A DNA stretch of 64,000 nt, taken from SHZI01 sp963802215 (GTDB lineage Bacteria > Pseudomonadota > Gammaproteobacteria > Steroidobacterales > GCA-2729495). Shown here piece after piece: positions 39,855 through 49,185 of the stretch. Each line of letters opens with the position of its first letter. The first letter of the stretch is position 1. The DNA is taken from contig CAWDHQ010000002.1 of NCBI GenBank assembly GCA_963802215.1, positions 682,001 to 746,000 of the forward strand, read 5' to 3'. The notes under the pieces were generated by a model that saw only the letters and a list, made by a program, of their open reading frames with translations, searched no databases and was not told the origin of the DNA. Made by a program: the position numbers and the translations under genes.

Positions 39855-42374
39855 CTATTGCCGCGGCTTGACGCGTTTCGTGGGTTCCGCCTGCCGTGGG
39901 TCCTCGGGCCAGTAGTGCCGCGGGTAGCGGCCCTTCAGCTCCTTCCGCACCTCGTGATAGGCCGTGTTCCAGAAGCTCTCCAGGTCGGCGGTGACCTGCA
40001 CGGGGCGCCGGGCCGGCGACAGCAGCTTGAGCAGCACGGGCACGCGGCCGCCGGCCACGCAGGGTGTGGCCGTGAGCCCGAAGACCTCCTGAAGGCGGAC
40101 CGAGAGGCTGGGCACCGGCCCGTCCAGGTAGTCGATGGCGATCCGGGAGCCGCTGGGCACCGTGAGGTGCGTCGGCGCGAGCTCGTCGAGACGCCGTTGC
40201 CGGGGCCAGTCGAGCAGGCCGTGCAGCGCACCGGCCAGGTCGATGCGCGCCAGGTGCGCGGCGCGGGTCACCCCCTGCAGCCACGGGGCCAGCCACGCTT
40301 CCAGCGCGTCGAGCAACGCGGTGTCGCTGACATCGGGCCAGCTCTCCCGGGCATCCGGTTCCGCGTGCCTGCACAGGAGGACACGGGCCTGCCACTGGCG
40401 AAGCTCCGGCGTCCAGGGCAGCGCCGCCAGCCCCAGCTCGCGGATCCCGGCCAGCATGGCGGCTGTGACCCGGGTAGCGTCGGCATCCCGGAGCGGCTCG
40501 TCGGCCAGCACGAGGGCGCCGAGCCGGCGCTGCCGCCGCGCCGTCACGGCCCGCTCCCGGCTGTCCCAGCGGACCGCGGCCGACGTGATCACCCGGTCGG
40601 CCAGGTGTTCCTCCAGTTCCCCCGCGGTGAGCGGCGCCGCGAGATGGATCCGCGCTTCCTTGTCGCTGCCCTCGAGTTCCGGAATCACCAGGTACTCGGA
40701 CCGGGCGAGGGACTGGGGCTCCGCGAAGTACGCGCCGCGCCCGTTGCTGAGCAGGTAGCGACCGGAACCCGGCTCCCGTGCACGGGCGATGCGATCGGGC
40801 CAGGCCAGCGCGAGCAGCCAGCCCGTGTCGCCCGTGTCGATGGACAGCGCGGAACCCGCCAGGCCCAGCTGCCGCGCGTAGGTATCGGCCGAACGCCGCA
40901 CCTGGCGCAAGGACATGCGATCCACGTCCTCCCGTTCGGCCACTTCGGGATCCCGCGCCAGCACGTCGAGCCGTGTGCGCACGTCGCTGTCGCGCGCCCC
41001 GGGCCGCCCGCGGAGCAGGTCCCGCTCGCCCAGGACGGCGGCCAGTGCGCAGCCGGTCCCGCCGACCCCCGCAGCCTTTGCGCCGAGCAGCAGGTGGGCC
41101 AGCCGGGGGTGCGCTGCCACGCCGAGCAACTCCCTCCCGTGGGGAGTGACCGTGCCGGCTGCGTCCAGAGCGCCGAGGGCCTGCAGCAGCTCCCGCGCCT
41201 GGGCCAGCGCGCCGGGCGGCGGCGGCGTGAGCCACGTGAGCGCATTGGCATCCCGCGCGCCCCAGCACGCCAGTTCCAGCGCCAGGCCGGCGAGATCGGC
41301 ACTGGCAATCTCGGGCGGGGTGAAGGGCAGCAGCGCCCGGTGTTCGGCCTCGGTCCACAGCCGGTAGCAGATCCCGGGCGCCAGGCGGCCCGCCCGGCCC
41401 CGGCGCTGGTCGGCCGAGGCCTGGGAGATCCGGCCCGTCTCCAGCCGGCTCATGCCGCTCCGGGGGTCGAAGCGCGCGCGGCGCTCCAGGCCGCCGTCGA
41501 TGACCACGCGGATGCCCTCGATGGTCAGGCTGGTCTCGGCGATGTTGGTCGCCAGCACCACCTTCCGCTGCCCGTCGGGTGCGGGCTGGATGGCCAGGTC
41601 CTGGGCTTCGCGGCTGAGATCGCCGTACAGGGGCCGCACGTTAACGCCTTGGCCGGGATCGGCCAGCGCCCGCTCGACCCGACGGATCTCGCCGGCACCG
41701 GGGAGGAACACCAGGATGTCGCCCACGTCGTCGTGCAGGGCCCGGCGAACCGCCGCTGCTGCCTGCCGGTCCAGGTACTCCGTCGTGGCGCGCTCCAGGT
41801 GGCGCGTCTCCACCGGATAGCTCAGTCCCGGCGCGGAGATCACCGGCGCGCCGTCCAGCAGCCTCGCCAGCGCCGCGCCGTCCAGGGTGGCGGACATGAC
41901 GAGGATCCGCAGGTCGGGGGCCAGGTGCCGTTGCGCGTCCAGCACGAAGGCGAGACCGGTGTCGGCCTGCAGGCTGCGCTCGTGGAATTCGTCGAAGATC
42001 ACGAGCCCGACCCCGTCCAGCGCCGGGTCCCGCTGCAGCTGGCGGGTAAGGACCCCCTCGGTCACCACCTCGACCCTCGTCCGCGGCCCCACCCGCGTGT
42101 CGAGGCGCATGCGGTAGCCCACCGTGCCGCCCGGGGACTCGCCGAGCTGGCTCGCCATCCGCGCCGCCACGGCGCGCGCCGCCAGGCGGCGCGGCTCCAG
42201 CATCAGGATGCGCCTGCCCGCGAGCCAGTCGGCATCCAGCAGGGCCAGCGGGACCCCCGTGCTCTTGCCCGCGCCGGGCGGCGCCTCGAGGACCGCGCGC
42301 CGGCCGGACGCCAGCGCGGCGCGAAGCCCGGGGAGCGCCGCCGCTATCGGGAGAGGGGTTCCGGGTCCGTTCAT
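39855..42374 (-). CDS. hrpB: ATP-dependent helicase HrpB
   Basis: This is an 839-residue DEAH-family helicase of unknown physiological role (RNA helicase class). The start at 42374 (MNGPGTPLPIAAALPGLRAA) gives the family length; the longer frame runs antisense through lgt. Motifs in order: I APPGAGKST, Ia LEPRRLAARAVA, II as DEFH in IFDEFHERS (the form specific to HrpB), III MSATLDG, V ATNIAETSLTIEGI, VI QRRGRAGRL. A HrpB C-terminal domain follows (SRIAIDYLDGPVPSLSVRLQE, and LLSPARRPVQVTADLESFW). It is divergent from lgt with 30 bases between the starts. Confidence 0.95.
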   Translation of the reverse strand: MNGPGTPLPIAAALPGLRAALASGRRAVLEAPPGAGKSTGVPLALLDADWLAGRRILMLEPRRLAARAVAARMASQLGESPGGTVGYRMRLDTRVGPRTRVEVVTEGVLTRQLQRDPALDGVGLVIFDEFHERSLQADTGLAFVLDAQRHLAPDLRILVMSATLDGAALARLLDGAPVISAPGLSYPVETRHLERATTEYLDRQAAAAVRRALHDDVGDILVFLPGAGEIRRVERALADPGQGVNVRPLYGDLSREAQDLAIQPAPDGQRKVVLATNIAETSLTIEGIRVVIDGGLERRARFDPRSGMSRLETGRISQASADQRRGRAGRLAPGICYRLWTEAEHRALLPFTPPEIASADLAGLALELACWGARDANALTWLTPPPPGALAQARELLQALGALDAAGTVTPHGRELLGVAAHPRLAHLLLGAKAAGVGGTGCALAAVLGERDLLRGRPGARDSDVRTRLDVLARDPEVAEREDVDRMSLRQVRRSADTYARQLGLAGSALSIDTGDTGWLLALAWPDRIARAREPGSGRYLLSNGRGAYFAEPQSLARSEYLVIPELEGSDKEARIHLAAPLTAGELEEHLADRVITSAAVRWDSRERAVTARRQRRLGALVLADEPLRDADATRVTAAMLAGIRELGLAALPWTPELRQWQARVLLCRHAEPDARESWPDVSDTALLDALEAWLAPWLQGVTRAAHLARIDLAGALHGLLDWPRQRRLDELAPTHLTVPSGSRIAIDYLDGPVPSLSVRLQEVFGLTATPCVAGGRVPVLLKLLSPARRPVQVTADLESFWNTAYHEVRKELKGRYPRHYWPEDPRQAEPTKRVKPRQ

Positions 42375-42404
42375 CGGGGCGCAGTCTAGTACCATACCCC
42401 GCGC

Positions 42405-43199
42405 ATGTTCCTGTATCCCGAGTTCGATCCCGTCGCCCTGCGCATCGGCCCGCTCGCCGTGCGCTGGTACGGCATTACCTACCTGGTGGGCTTCGCGGCG
42501 GCCTGGTACCTGGGCAGGCGGCGCGCCGCCCGTCCGGACTCGCCGGTCACTCCACTCCAGGTCGACGATCTCATCTTCTACGGCGCGCTCGGGATCATCC
42601 TGGGCGGCCGCATCGGCTACATGCTCTTCTATGGCTTCGACCAGATCCTCGACAACCCGCTGAACATCTTCCGCATCTGGGAAGGCGGCATGTCGTTCCA
42701 CGGCGGCTTCCTCGGCGTCCTGGCGGCGATGGGGCTCTACGCCCGGCGCCTGGGCAAGGGCTTCTTCCAGCTCATGGATTTCGTTGCGCCCCTGGTTCCG
42801 ATCGGACTCGGCGCAGGGCGCATCGGCAATTTCATCAATGGCGAGCTGTGGGGCGCCCCGACCCAGGTGCCCTGGGCCTTCATCGTGGACGGTGAGGCGC
42901 GGCATCCGTCCCAGCTCTACGAGGCTGGCCTCGAAGGCCTCGCACTGTTCCTGGTCCTCTGGCTCTATTCGTCGCGGCCCCGGCCGGTGATGTCCGTCTC
43001 GGCACTGTTCCTGCTGGGCTACGGCCTGTTCCGCTTCCTCGTGGAATTCGTCCGCCTGCCCGACGCGCACATCGGCTACCTGGCCTTCGGCTGGCTCACG
43101 ATGGGCCAGGTGCTGACGCTCCCGATGCTGGTGTTTGGCGGCATCCTGTGGTGGCTGGCCCACCGTGGCCAGCCGGCGGCGGTCGCGGCCCGGGGCTGA
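42405..43199 (+). CDS. lgt: Prolipoprotein diacylglyceryl transferase
   Basis: This is an inner-membrane enzyme that transfers diacylglyceryl from phosphatidylglycerol to the lipobox cysteine of prolipoproteins. The 264-residue product has seven predicted membrane helices. Signature elements: RWYGITYLVGF, GGRIGYMLFYGF, RIWEGGMSFHGGFLG (catalytic His), LGAGRIGNFINGELWG (the Lgt signature) and ARHPSQLYEAGLEG. It is followed 8 bases later by thyA, the standard lgt-thyA pairing of Gammaproteobacteria. It would process the lipoproteins encoded in this window (CzcB, RND adaptor, PPIase, RlpA). Confidence 0.97.
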   Translation: MFLYPEFDPVALRIGPLAVRWYGITYLVGFAAAWYLGRRRAARPDSPVTPLQVDDLIFYGALGIILGGRIGYMLFYGFDQILDNPLNIFRIWEGGMSFHGGFLGVLAAMGLYARRLGKGFFQLMDFVAPLVPIGLGAGRIGNFINGELWGAPTQVPWAFIVDGEARHPSQLYEAGLEGLALFLVLWLYSSRPRPVMSVSALFLLGYGLFRFLVEFVRLPDAHIGYLAFGWLTMGQVLTLPMLVFGGILWWLAHRGQPAAVAARG

Positions 43200-43207
43200 G
43201 GGTCGAC

Positions 43208-44002
43208 ATGCGCCAGTACCTCGACCTGTTGCGCCACGTGCGGGACACGGGCACCCGCAAGGCCGACCGGACCGGCACCGGGACGCTCTCCGTCTTCGGC
43301 TACCAGATGCGCTTCGACCTGGCGGCCGGGTTCCCGATGGTCACCACCAAGAAGCTGCACCTCAGGTCCATCGTCCACGAGCTGCTCTGGTTCCTGCGGG
43401 GCGAGACCAACGTGGCCTACCTCCGGGACAACGGCGTCAGCATCTGGGACGAGTGGGCCGATGCCAACGGCGACCTGGGCCCCGTCTACGGCGCCCAGTG
43501 GCGTTCGTGGCCGGCGCCGGATGGCGCCCACATCGACCAGATCCGCCAGTCCCTCGATCTGATCCGCAGCGACCCGGACTCGCGCCGCATCATCGTCAGC
43601 GCCTGGAACGTGGCGGAGATTCCGAAGATGGCCCTGGCCCCGTGTCATGCCCTGTTCCAGTTCTGGGTGGCGGACGGCCGCCTTTCCTGCCAGCTGTACC
43701 AGCGCAGCGCGGATATTTTCCTCGGCGTGCCGTTCAACATCGCGTCCTACGCGCTGCTGACCCACCTCGTCGCGGAGCAGACAGGCCTCGAGCCCGGTGA
43801 CTTCATCTGGACCGGTGGCGACTGCCACCTGTACCTCAATCACCTGGAGCAGGCGGAAGAACAGCTGAGGCGCACGCCACTGCCGCCGCCGACACTCACT
43901 CTCCGGCGCCGGCCGCCCACGCTCTTCGACTACGTGTTCGATGACATCGAGGTCGCCGGTTACCAGTCCCACCCGCCCATCCGCGCGGCCGTCGCAGTGT
44001 AG
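43208..44002 (+). CDS. thyA: Thymidylate synthase
   Basis: This enzyme methylates dUMP to dTMP with methylene-tetrahydrofolate. The 264-residue product, started at the ATG at 43208 just after lgt, is full length. The catalytic cysteine is in LAPCHALFQFWV (about residue 146), the folate/dUMP sites in RRIIVSAWNV and SCQLYQRSADIFLGVPFN, and the C-terminal segment FDDIEVAGYQSHPPIRAAVAV closes over the active site. The conserved C-terminal residue pattern PIRAAVAV matches the usual PIKAPVAV ending. Its stop TAG is supplied by the first bases of a REP unit. Confidence 0.97.
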   Translation: MRQYLDLLRHVRDTGTRKADRTGTGTLSVFGYQMRFDLAAGFPMVTTKKLHLRSIVHELLWFLRGETNVAYLRDNGVSIWDEWADANGDLGPVYGAQWRSWPAPDGAHIDQIRQSLDLIRSDPDSRRIIVSAWNVAEIPKMALAPCHALFQFWVADGRLSCQLYQRSADIFLGVPFNIASYALLTHLVAEQTGLEPGDFIWTGGDCHLYLNHLEQAEEQLRRTPLPPPTLTLRRRPPTLFDYVFDDIEVAGYQSHPPIRAAVAV

Positions 44003-44024
44003 GAGCGCCTTCAGGCGCGACCGG
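43999..44024. repeat. REP unit B (single copy)
   Basis: This is a single unit: GTAGGAGCGCC, TTCA, GGCGCGACC. Its TAG is the stop of thyA on the plus strand; the TGA read on the minus strand (44013-44011) is the stop of the convergent RND pump gene. The internal hairpin GCGCC-TTCA-GGCGC is the only secondary structure between these two genes. Confidence 0.85.
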
Positions 44025-47000
44025 CCACCCAGCCCCTGATCACGGTGTAGAACACCGGGGTCAGGAACAGGCCGATCACCGTCACGCCCAGCATCCCGCC
44101 GAAAACGACGGTACCCAGCACCTGGCGCATCTCGGCCCCGGCGCCCGACGCGAACATCAGTGGCAGCACGCCGGCAATGAAGGCCAGGGATGTCATGAGG
44201 ATTGGCCTCAGCCGGAGCTGGGCGGCATCCGTCGCGGCGGTGAACCTGTCCTTGCCGTGATTCTCCTGCTCACGGGCGAACTCGACGATCAGGATCGCGT
44301 TCTTGCTGGCCAGGCCAATCAGGACCACGAAGCCAACCTGCGCCAGGATGTTGATGTCGAGGCCGCGGAGCAGAAGCGCCGTGATCGCGAACAGCAGGCA
44401 CAGCGGCACGATCAGCACGATTGCCAGCGGGAGCGACCAGCTTTCGTACTGCGCGGTCAGGACGAGGAACACGAAGAGGACGCTGAGCGGGAAAACCAGC
44501 AGGCCGAGGCCCGAGGCCTGCGTTTGCTGGTAGGCAAGTTCGGTCCACTGGTAGCCGATGCCGGGTGGCAGGGTCTGCGCAGCAAGGCGCGCCGTCGTCT
44601 CGATGGTCTGGCCCGTACTCCGGCCGGGCAGCGTCCCCACCTGCACCTCGGCGGCGGGGTAGAGGTTATGGCGAACGACCCTGTCCGGGCCAGAGGACGG
44701 CCGCACTGCCACGATGGAACCGAGCGGCACCATCTCGCCGCTGGCATTGCGGGTCCGCAGGCGGCCGATGTCCTCCGGGGCCAGGCGGTAAGGGGCGTCC
44801 GCCTGGGCCGTGACGCGGTAATTGCGTCCGAACAGCGTGAGGTCATTGACGTAGGACGAGCCCAGGTAGACCTGCAGTGTCTCGAACACATTTCCGACCG
44901 GCACGTCCATCATCTCGGCCTTCGTGCGGTCGATGTCGAGCTGATACCGGGGCGCCGACGTCGTGAACGTGCTGAAGGGGCGGGCCACCTCGCCGGACCG
45001 GGTCAGCGCCCCGACGAGATCCCACGCGGCCACCTCGAGGGCCTTCAGGCCCTGGCCGCTCCGGTCCTGGACCATCAGCCTGAAGTCACCGCCGCTACCG
45101 ATGCCACGCACGGGCGGCGGCGCCACGACGAACAGGCTCGCTTCCTGGATCTCACTGAAGGCCGCGTTGAGCTTCGCCGCTATCTCCGGGCCGGACTCGC
45201 CCCGGCGGCGGTCGGCAAAGTCCGTGAGTCCGGTAAAGACCGTTCCGGAGTGACTGGCGTTGGAGTTGGTCACGACCGACAGACCGGCGAAGGCGACAAC
45301 CCTCTCCACGCCGGGAGTCTTCAGCGCTATCCGGGTCGCGTGCTGGACGACCTCGGTGGTGCGCTCGAGGGATGATCCCTTGGGCAGTTCGACGATGGTG
45401 ATCAGGTAGCCCTGGTCCTGCTGGGGAATGAAGCCGGTCGGGACCAGGACGAAGCCGATGCCCGTCAGGACCAGCATCACTGCGAACGCCGCCAGGGACA
45501 GTCCCGGCCTGCGCACCGTCCGGCACACGGCGCGGCCGTAGGCATCCCGGAGGGAGTCGAATCCCCTGTTGAAGGCACGGAACAAGCCGCCGAGCAGGCG
45601 TTCGAACCAGCGGTCCAGCGCGTCCGGCGGAGCATCCTGGTGCCGCAACAGGATTGCACCGAGCGCCGGGCTCAGCGTGAGCGAGTTCAGGGCCGAGATC
45701 ACGGTGGCCGTGGCTATGGTTACCGCAAGCTGCCGGAAGAACTCCCCTGCGATGCCGCCAAGAAAGGCCGTGGGCAGGAACACTGCCACCAGCACCAGCA
45801 TGATGGACACGAGCGCGGTGCCGACCTCCGTCATCGTCTGTCGGGAGGCATCCCTCGCGGTCATGCCCCGCTCGAGGTTCCGCTCGATGTTCTCGACGAC
45901 GACGATCGCGTCGTCAACCACGATGCCGATCGCCAGCACCAGGCCGAACAGCGTCAGGTTGTTGAGCGAGAAGCCGAGGGCCGCCATGACCCCGAAGGTG
46001 CCAATCAGCGAAACGGGGATCGCGATGACGGGGATGATGGCCGCGCGCCAGTTCTGGAGGAACAGGAGTATGACGATGATGACCAGCGCGGTCGCCTCGA
46101 AAAGGGTCGTGTATACGGCCTCGATCGACTGCGCGATGAACTCGGTCGGGTTGTAGACGATCCGGTAGGCAAGACCCTTCGGGAAGTCCGGCGCGAGTTC
46201 CTTCATCGTGCGCTTCACGGTCTCGGCCGTTTCCAGCGCATTGCTGCCGGGTCTCTGGAACATCACCAGCGCCACGGCCGGCCGGCCGTCGAGCAGGCTG
46301 TTGGTCAGGTATTCCCGTGCGCCGAGTTCGACCCGGGCAATATCCGCCACGCGCGTGAGCCTGCCGTCCTCGCCAGTCTTCACGATCACCTGGCCGAACT
46401 GCTCCTCATCCACCAGCCTGCCCTGGCTGCTGATCGTGACCTGGAAGGAGTTGCTGGCGGGCGAGGGCGGAAGTCCAAGGGAGCCGCCAGCCACCTGCAC
46501 GTTCTGGGCGCGGAGTGCCTCCACCACGTCGCTGGCCGTTATCTTCAGCCCCGCCATGCGGTCCGGATCGAGCCAGACCCGCATGCTGTACTCGCGGGCG
46601 CCGACCACGTTGATCGTGCCGACACCATCGATCCGGGCAAGGACGTCGCGGATCCGCAGCAGCGCGTAGTTGGAGATGTAGAGCTGGTCGAGGCTGTCGT
46701 CTGGCGACTCCAGGTGAACGACGATCATCAAATCTGGCGAGCTCTTGACCGTCACGACGCCAATGCGCCGCACTTCCTCGGGCAGCCGGGGCTCCGCGAT
46801 CGCCACCCGGTTCTGAACCAGCACCTGGGCGGCATCGAGATTCGTACCGATCGCGAAGGTGATGGTCAGGGTCATGACGCCGTCGCTCGTGGACGAGGAC
46901 GTGAGGTAGAGCATGCCCTCGACGCCGTTGATCTCCTGCTCCAGGGGCGCGGCGACGGTTTCGGCGATGACCTCCGGCGTGGCGCCCGGATAGCTTGCGG

Positions 47001-47142
47001 TGACAAGGATCGTCGGCGGCACCACGTCGGGGTACTGCGTTACCGGCAGGCCGAAATAGGAGATCGCCCCGATGATCGTAATCAGGATCGAGACGACCGA
47101 GGCGAACCTCGGCCGGTCGATGAAGAAATGGCTGAAGGTCAT
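44011..47142 (-). CDS. HAE1-family RND multidrug efflux pump (AcrB/MexB type)
   Basis: This is a 1043-residue proton-driven inner-membrane drug exporter. It opens with FSHFFIDRPRFASVVSILI, has the porter-domain motif GATPEVIAETVAAPLEQEIN, and in TM4 the proton-relay pair VVDDAIVVVEN (about residues 405-408) that marks the drug-exporting HAE1 branch, distinct from the CzcA pump at 2089. The final membrane block and loop GLASKNAILIVEFA are intact. It is coupled by ATGA to the upstream adaptor gene (47139-47142). No outer-membrane channel gene is beside it, so it probably uses a TolC/OprM encoded elsewhere. The stop TGA lies inside a REP unit. Confidence 0.95.
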   Translation of the reverse strand: MTFSHFFIDRPRFASVVSILITIIGAISYFGLPVTQYPDVVPPTILVTASYPGATPEVIAETVAAPLEQEINGVEGMLYLTSSSTSDGVMTLTITFAIGTNLDAAQVLVQNRVAIAEPRLPEEVRRIGVVTVKSSPDLMIVVHLESPDDSLDQLYISNYALLRIRDVLARIDGVGTINVVGAREYSMRVWLDPDRMAGLKITASDVVEALRAQNVQVAGGSLGLPPSPASNSFQVTISSQGRLVDEEQFGQVIVKTGEDGRLTRVADIARVELGAREYLTNSLLDGRPAVALVMFQRPGSNALETAETVKRTMKELAPDFPKGLAYRIVYNPTEFIAQSIEAVYTTLFEATALVIIVILLFLQNWRAAIIPVIAIPVSLIGTFGVMAALGFSLNNLTLFGLVLAIGIVVDDAIVVVENIERNLERGMTARDASRQTMTEVGTALVSIMLVLVAVFLPTAFLGGIAGEFFRQLAVTIATATVISALNSLTLSPALGAILLRHQDAPPDALDRWFERLLGGLFRAFNRGFDSLRDAYGRAVCRTVRRPGLSLAAFAVMLVLTGIGFVLVPTGFIPQQDQGYLITIVELPKGSSLERTTEVVQHATRIALKTPGVERVVAFAGLSVVTNSNASHSGTVFTGLTDFADRRRGESGPEIAAKLNAAFSEIQEASLFVVAPPPVRGIGSGGDFRLMVQDRSGQGLKALEVAAWDLVGALTRSGEVARPFSTFTTSAPRYQLDIDRTKAEMMDVPVGNVFETLQVYLGSSYVNDLTLFGRNYRVTAQADAPYRLAPEDIGRLRTRNASGEMVPLGSIVAVRPSSGPDRVVRHNLYPAAEVQVGTLPGRSTGQTIETTARLAAQTLPPGIGYQWTELAYQQTQASGLGLLVFPLSVLFVFLVLTAQYESWSLPLAIVLIVPLCLLFAITALLLRGLDINILAQVGFVVLIGLASKNAILIVEFAREQENHGKDRFTAATDAAQLRLRPILMTSLAFIAGVLPLMFASGAGAEMRQVLGTVVFGGMLGVTVIGLFLTPVFYTVIRGWVAGRA

Positions 47143-48299
47143 TTGCTGACGGCGGCCGCGGTACCGTCGGCGGGCTCCGGGATCTGCCCATCAACGGGCG
47201 TCACTGTCGCGCCGGGCCGGACCTTCTGGATGCCATTGATGACCACCCGATCCGTGGGTTTCAGCCCGCTCCGGATCACGCGCAGCTCGCCGAGCGAGCG
47301 GCCGAGTATGACGGGGCGTGGCGTGACCTTGTTCTCCGCATCGATTACGTAGACCAGCCTCTGAGCCTGGTCCGTCCCAATCGCCTGGTCGGGCAGGATG
47401 AGTGCCTCGTAGGGTCCTTCGCCGAGCAGCTGGATACGGCCGAAGAGGCCCGGTGTGAGGTCACCCCGGGGATTGGAAAAGATGGCCCGTCCCTGCATGG
47501 TCCCGGTGGCCTCGTCCACCCGGTTGTCGACGAAGTCCATGACACCCTCGTGCGGGAAGCCCTGCTCGTCGGCGAGCTGCAGCCGCACGGGGTTCGCCAC
47601 GGTGCGGGAGCTGGGACGGACGCCCTGCTCGTCGAGGCGCGTGTAGCGGAGGAATGCCCGCTCGTCGGCCGTGAAGTAGACGTGGATTGGATCCACCGAC
47701 ACCAGCGTGGTCAGCAATGTGGTGTCGTTGCCCTCGCCGGTGACGAGATTGCCTGCCGTCACCAGCTTGCGGCCGATGCGCCCGCTGATGGGCGCCTTGA
47801 TGCGGGTGAACTCGAGATTCAGGGCGGCGGCCTTTTCTGCTGCTTCCGCGGCCTTGAGGCTGGCGTCGGCGGCCCGCTTCTGGCTGGTGAGGGCGTCCAG
47901 ATCCCTGTCCGAGATGACCCGGGAGGCAAACAGCTGCTGTCCCCGGTCGAGATCCCGGGCCACCGCCCCCTGTTGCACCCGTGCCCGGTTGTACTCGGCC
48001 CGGGCCTCGTCGAGGGCCGCCTGGTAGGGGCGAGGGTCGATGACGAACAGCAGGTCGCCGCGCCTTACCAGCGCGCCGTCCTGGAAATGCACGGACTGGA
48101 GATAGCCGCTGACCCGCGCCCGGATCTCGACGGATTCCACCGCCGCCAGCCTGCCCGTGTACTCGTCCCAGTCGGTGATCTTGCGGACCAGGGGCGTGGC
48201 GACCGTGACCTGCGGCGGCGGCATCGGTGGCGGAGCATTGCCGCCACAGGCGGCGACGAGCACGAACGATGCGACCAGGGTCAGAAGGGCGGACTTCAT
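47139..48299 (-). CDS. RND efflux adaptor (AcrA/MexA-like) lipoprotein
   Basis: This is a 386-residue membrane fusion protein, partner of the RND pump that follows. Lipobox VLVAACGG with Cys near residue 19. The lipoyl halves are recognisable (VSGYLQSVHFQDGALVRRGD and FTRIKAPISGRIGR), flanking a long alpha-hairpin at about residues 95-160 that would contact the outer-membrane channel. A beta-barrel and membrane-proximal domain follow. No local TetR or LysR regulator is visible; the AT-rich tandem repeat directly upstream (48313-48363) is the likely promoter region. Confidence 0.93.
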   Translation of the reverse strand: MKSALLTLVASFVLVAACGGNAPPPMPPPQVTVATPLVRKITDWDEYTGRLAAVESVEIRARVSGYLQSVHFQDGALVRRGDLLFVIDPRPYQAALDEARAEYNRARVQQGAVARDLDRGQQLFASRVISDRDLDALTSQKRAADASLKAAEAAEKAAALNLEFTRIKAPISGRIGRKLVTAGNLVTGEGNDTTLLTTLVSVDPIHVYFTADERAFLRYTRLDEQGVRPSSRTVANPVRLQLADEQGFPHEGVMDFVDNRVDEATGTMQGRAIFSNPRGDLTPGLFGRIQLLGEGPYEALILPDQAIGTDQAQRLVYVIDAENKVTPRPVILGRSLGELRVIRSGLKPTDRVVINGIQKVRPGATVTPVDGQIPEPADGTAAAVSK

Positions 48300-48312
48300 C
48301 CCGCCAGAATAA

Positions 48313-48363
48313 CAATAACTTAAGTATCCAATAACTAAGTGTCCGGAATAACTAAGTGTCCGG
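48313..48363. repeat. Three tandem 17-base repeats between the RND adaptor and apaH
   Basis: Two perfect copies of AATAACTAAGTGTCCGG (48330-48346 and 48347-48363) follow a degenerate copy (48313-48329, with TTAAGTATCC). The repeat is AT-rich in a GC-rich context. It supplies the last four codons and stop of apaH on the minus strand and also forms the region where the promoter of the RND pump operon should lie. Confidence 0.85.
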
Positions 48364-49176
48364 TACCTTTTGGCAGGGGACGCTGAAGGTCTTGGCGGGT
48401 CCGTCCAGGCGCACGGCCGTCAGCTTCCGGCCCCACACGCAGCCGGTGTCGAGGCCGAGCAGGTTGTCCCGCTGCAGCAGTCCGAGCGACGCCCAATGGC
48501 CGAACACGACGCGCACCATGGCGGTCTGCCGGCCCTCCAGTTCGAACCAGGGAAGGAGGTAGCCGGGCTGGGACCCCGGCGCGCCGGTCTCCTGCAGGTC
48601 CAGCGTGCCATCCAACTGGCAGTAGCGCATGCGGGTAAGGCAGTTGGTGATGAACCGGAGGCGGTCCTGGCCCGTCAGGCCGGGCGACCAGCGGGCCGGC
48701 TCTTCGCCGTACAGGTCCCGGATGTACTCGGCGCTGTGGCGCCCGCGCAGCGCCTGTTCGACCTCCCGCGCCAGCTTGACCGTCAGCAGCGGGTCCCACT
48801 GCGGGGGCACGCCCGCGTGGACCATCAGTGTATTGAGTTCCGGCCGGTAGTGGGCGAGCGGCCGGTGGCGGAGCCAGTCCACCAGCTCGCGGCCATCCGG
48901 CGCGTCGAGCACGTCGGCCAGTTCCCGGTCCCTCGCGCGGGCGCGATTGCCGAAGGCGAGGGCGATGAGGTGGATGTCGTGGTTGCCAAGGACCACGGTG
49001 GCCTGGTTACCGAGCGAGCGGACCAGCCGCAGCGTGTCGAGGGAGCGCGGGCCCCGGTTCACCAGGTCGCCGACGAACCAGAGCTCGTCCCTGTCGGGCT
49101 CGATCCGCAGGCTCGCGATCAGGCGTTCCAGCTCGTCGCAGCAGCCCTGGACGTCACCGATGGCGTAGATCGCCAT
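48352..49176 (-). CDS. apaH: Symmetrical bis(5'-nucleosyl)-tetraphosphatase
   Basis: This enzyme hydrolyses Ap4A to two ADP and acts as an RNA decapping phosphatase in enterobacteria. The 274-residue calcineurin-like phosphoesterase has metal motifs IGDVQGCCDEL, FVGDLVNRGPRSLDTL, VLGNHDIHLIA and VFGHWAS, with MVHAGVPPQWD in between. The C-terminus runs into the 17-base tandem repeat: the final VPDT and TAG stop come from the repeat sequence, so the natural end may have been altered by repeat insertion. It is downstream of apaG with a 9-base gap, in the conserved surA-pdxA-rsmA-apaG-apaH order. Confidence 0.96.
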   Translation of the reverse strand: MAIYAIGDVQGCCDELERLIASLRIEPDRDELWFVGDLVNRGPRSLDTLRLVRSLGNQATVVLGNHDIHLIALAFGNRARARDRELADVLDAPDGRELVDWLRHRPLAHYRPELNTLMVHAGVPPQWDPLLTVKLAREVEQALRGRHSAEYIRDLYGEEPARWSPGLTGQDRLRFITNCLTRMRYCQLDGTLDLQETGAPGSQPGYLLPWFELEGRQTAMVRVVFGHWASLGLLQRDNLLGLDTGCVWGRKLTAVRLDGPAKTFSVPCQKVPDT

Positions 49177-49185
49177 GCGTCGCGA

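Noticed and set aside
42375..43163. N-terminal extension of HrpB by 263 residues
   Set aside because: This part of the frame is antisense to lgt and thyA starts; HrpB has normal length and a natural ATG at 42374.
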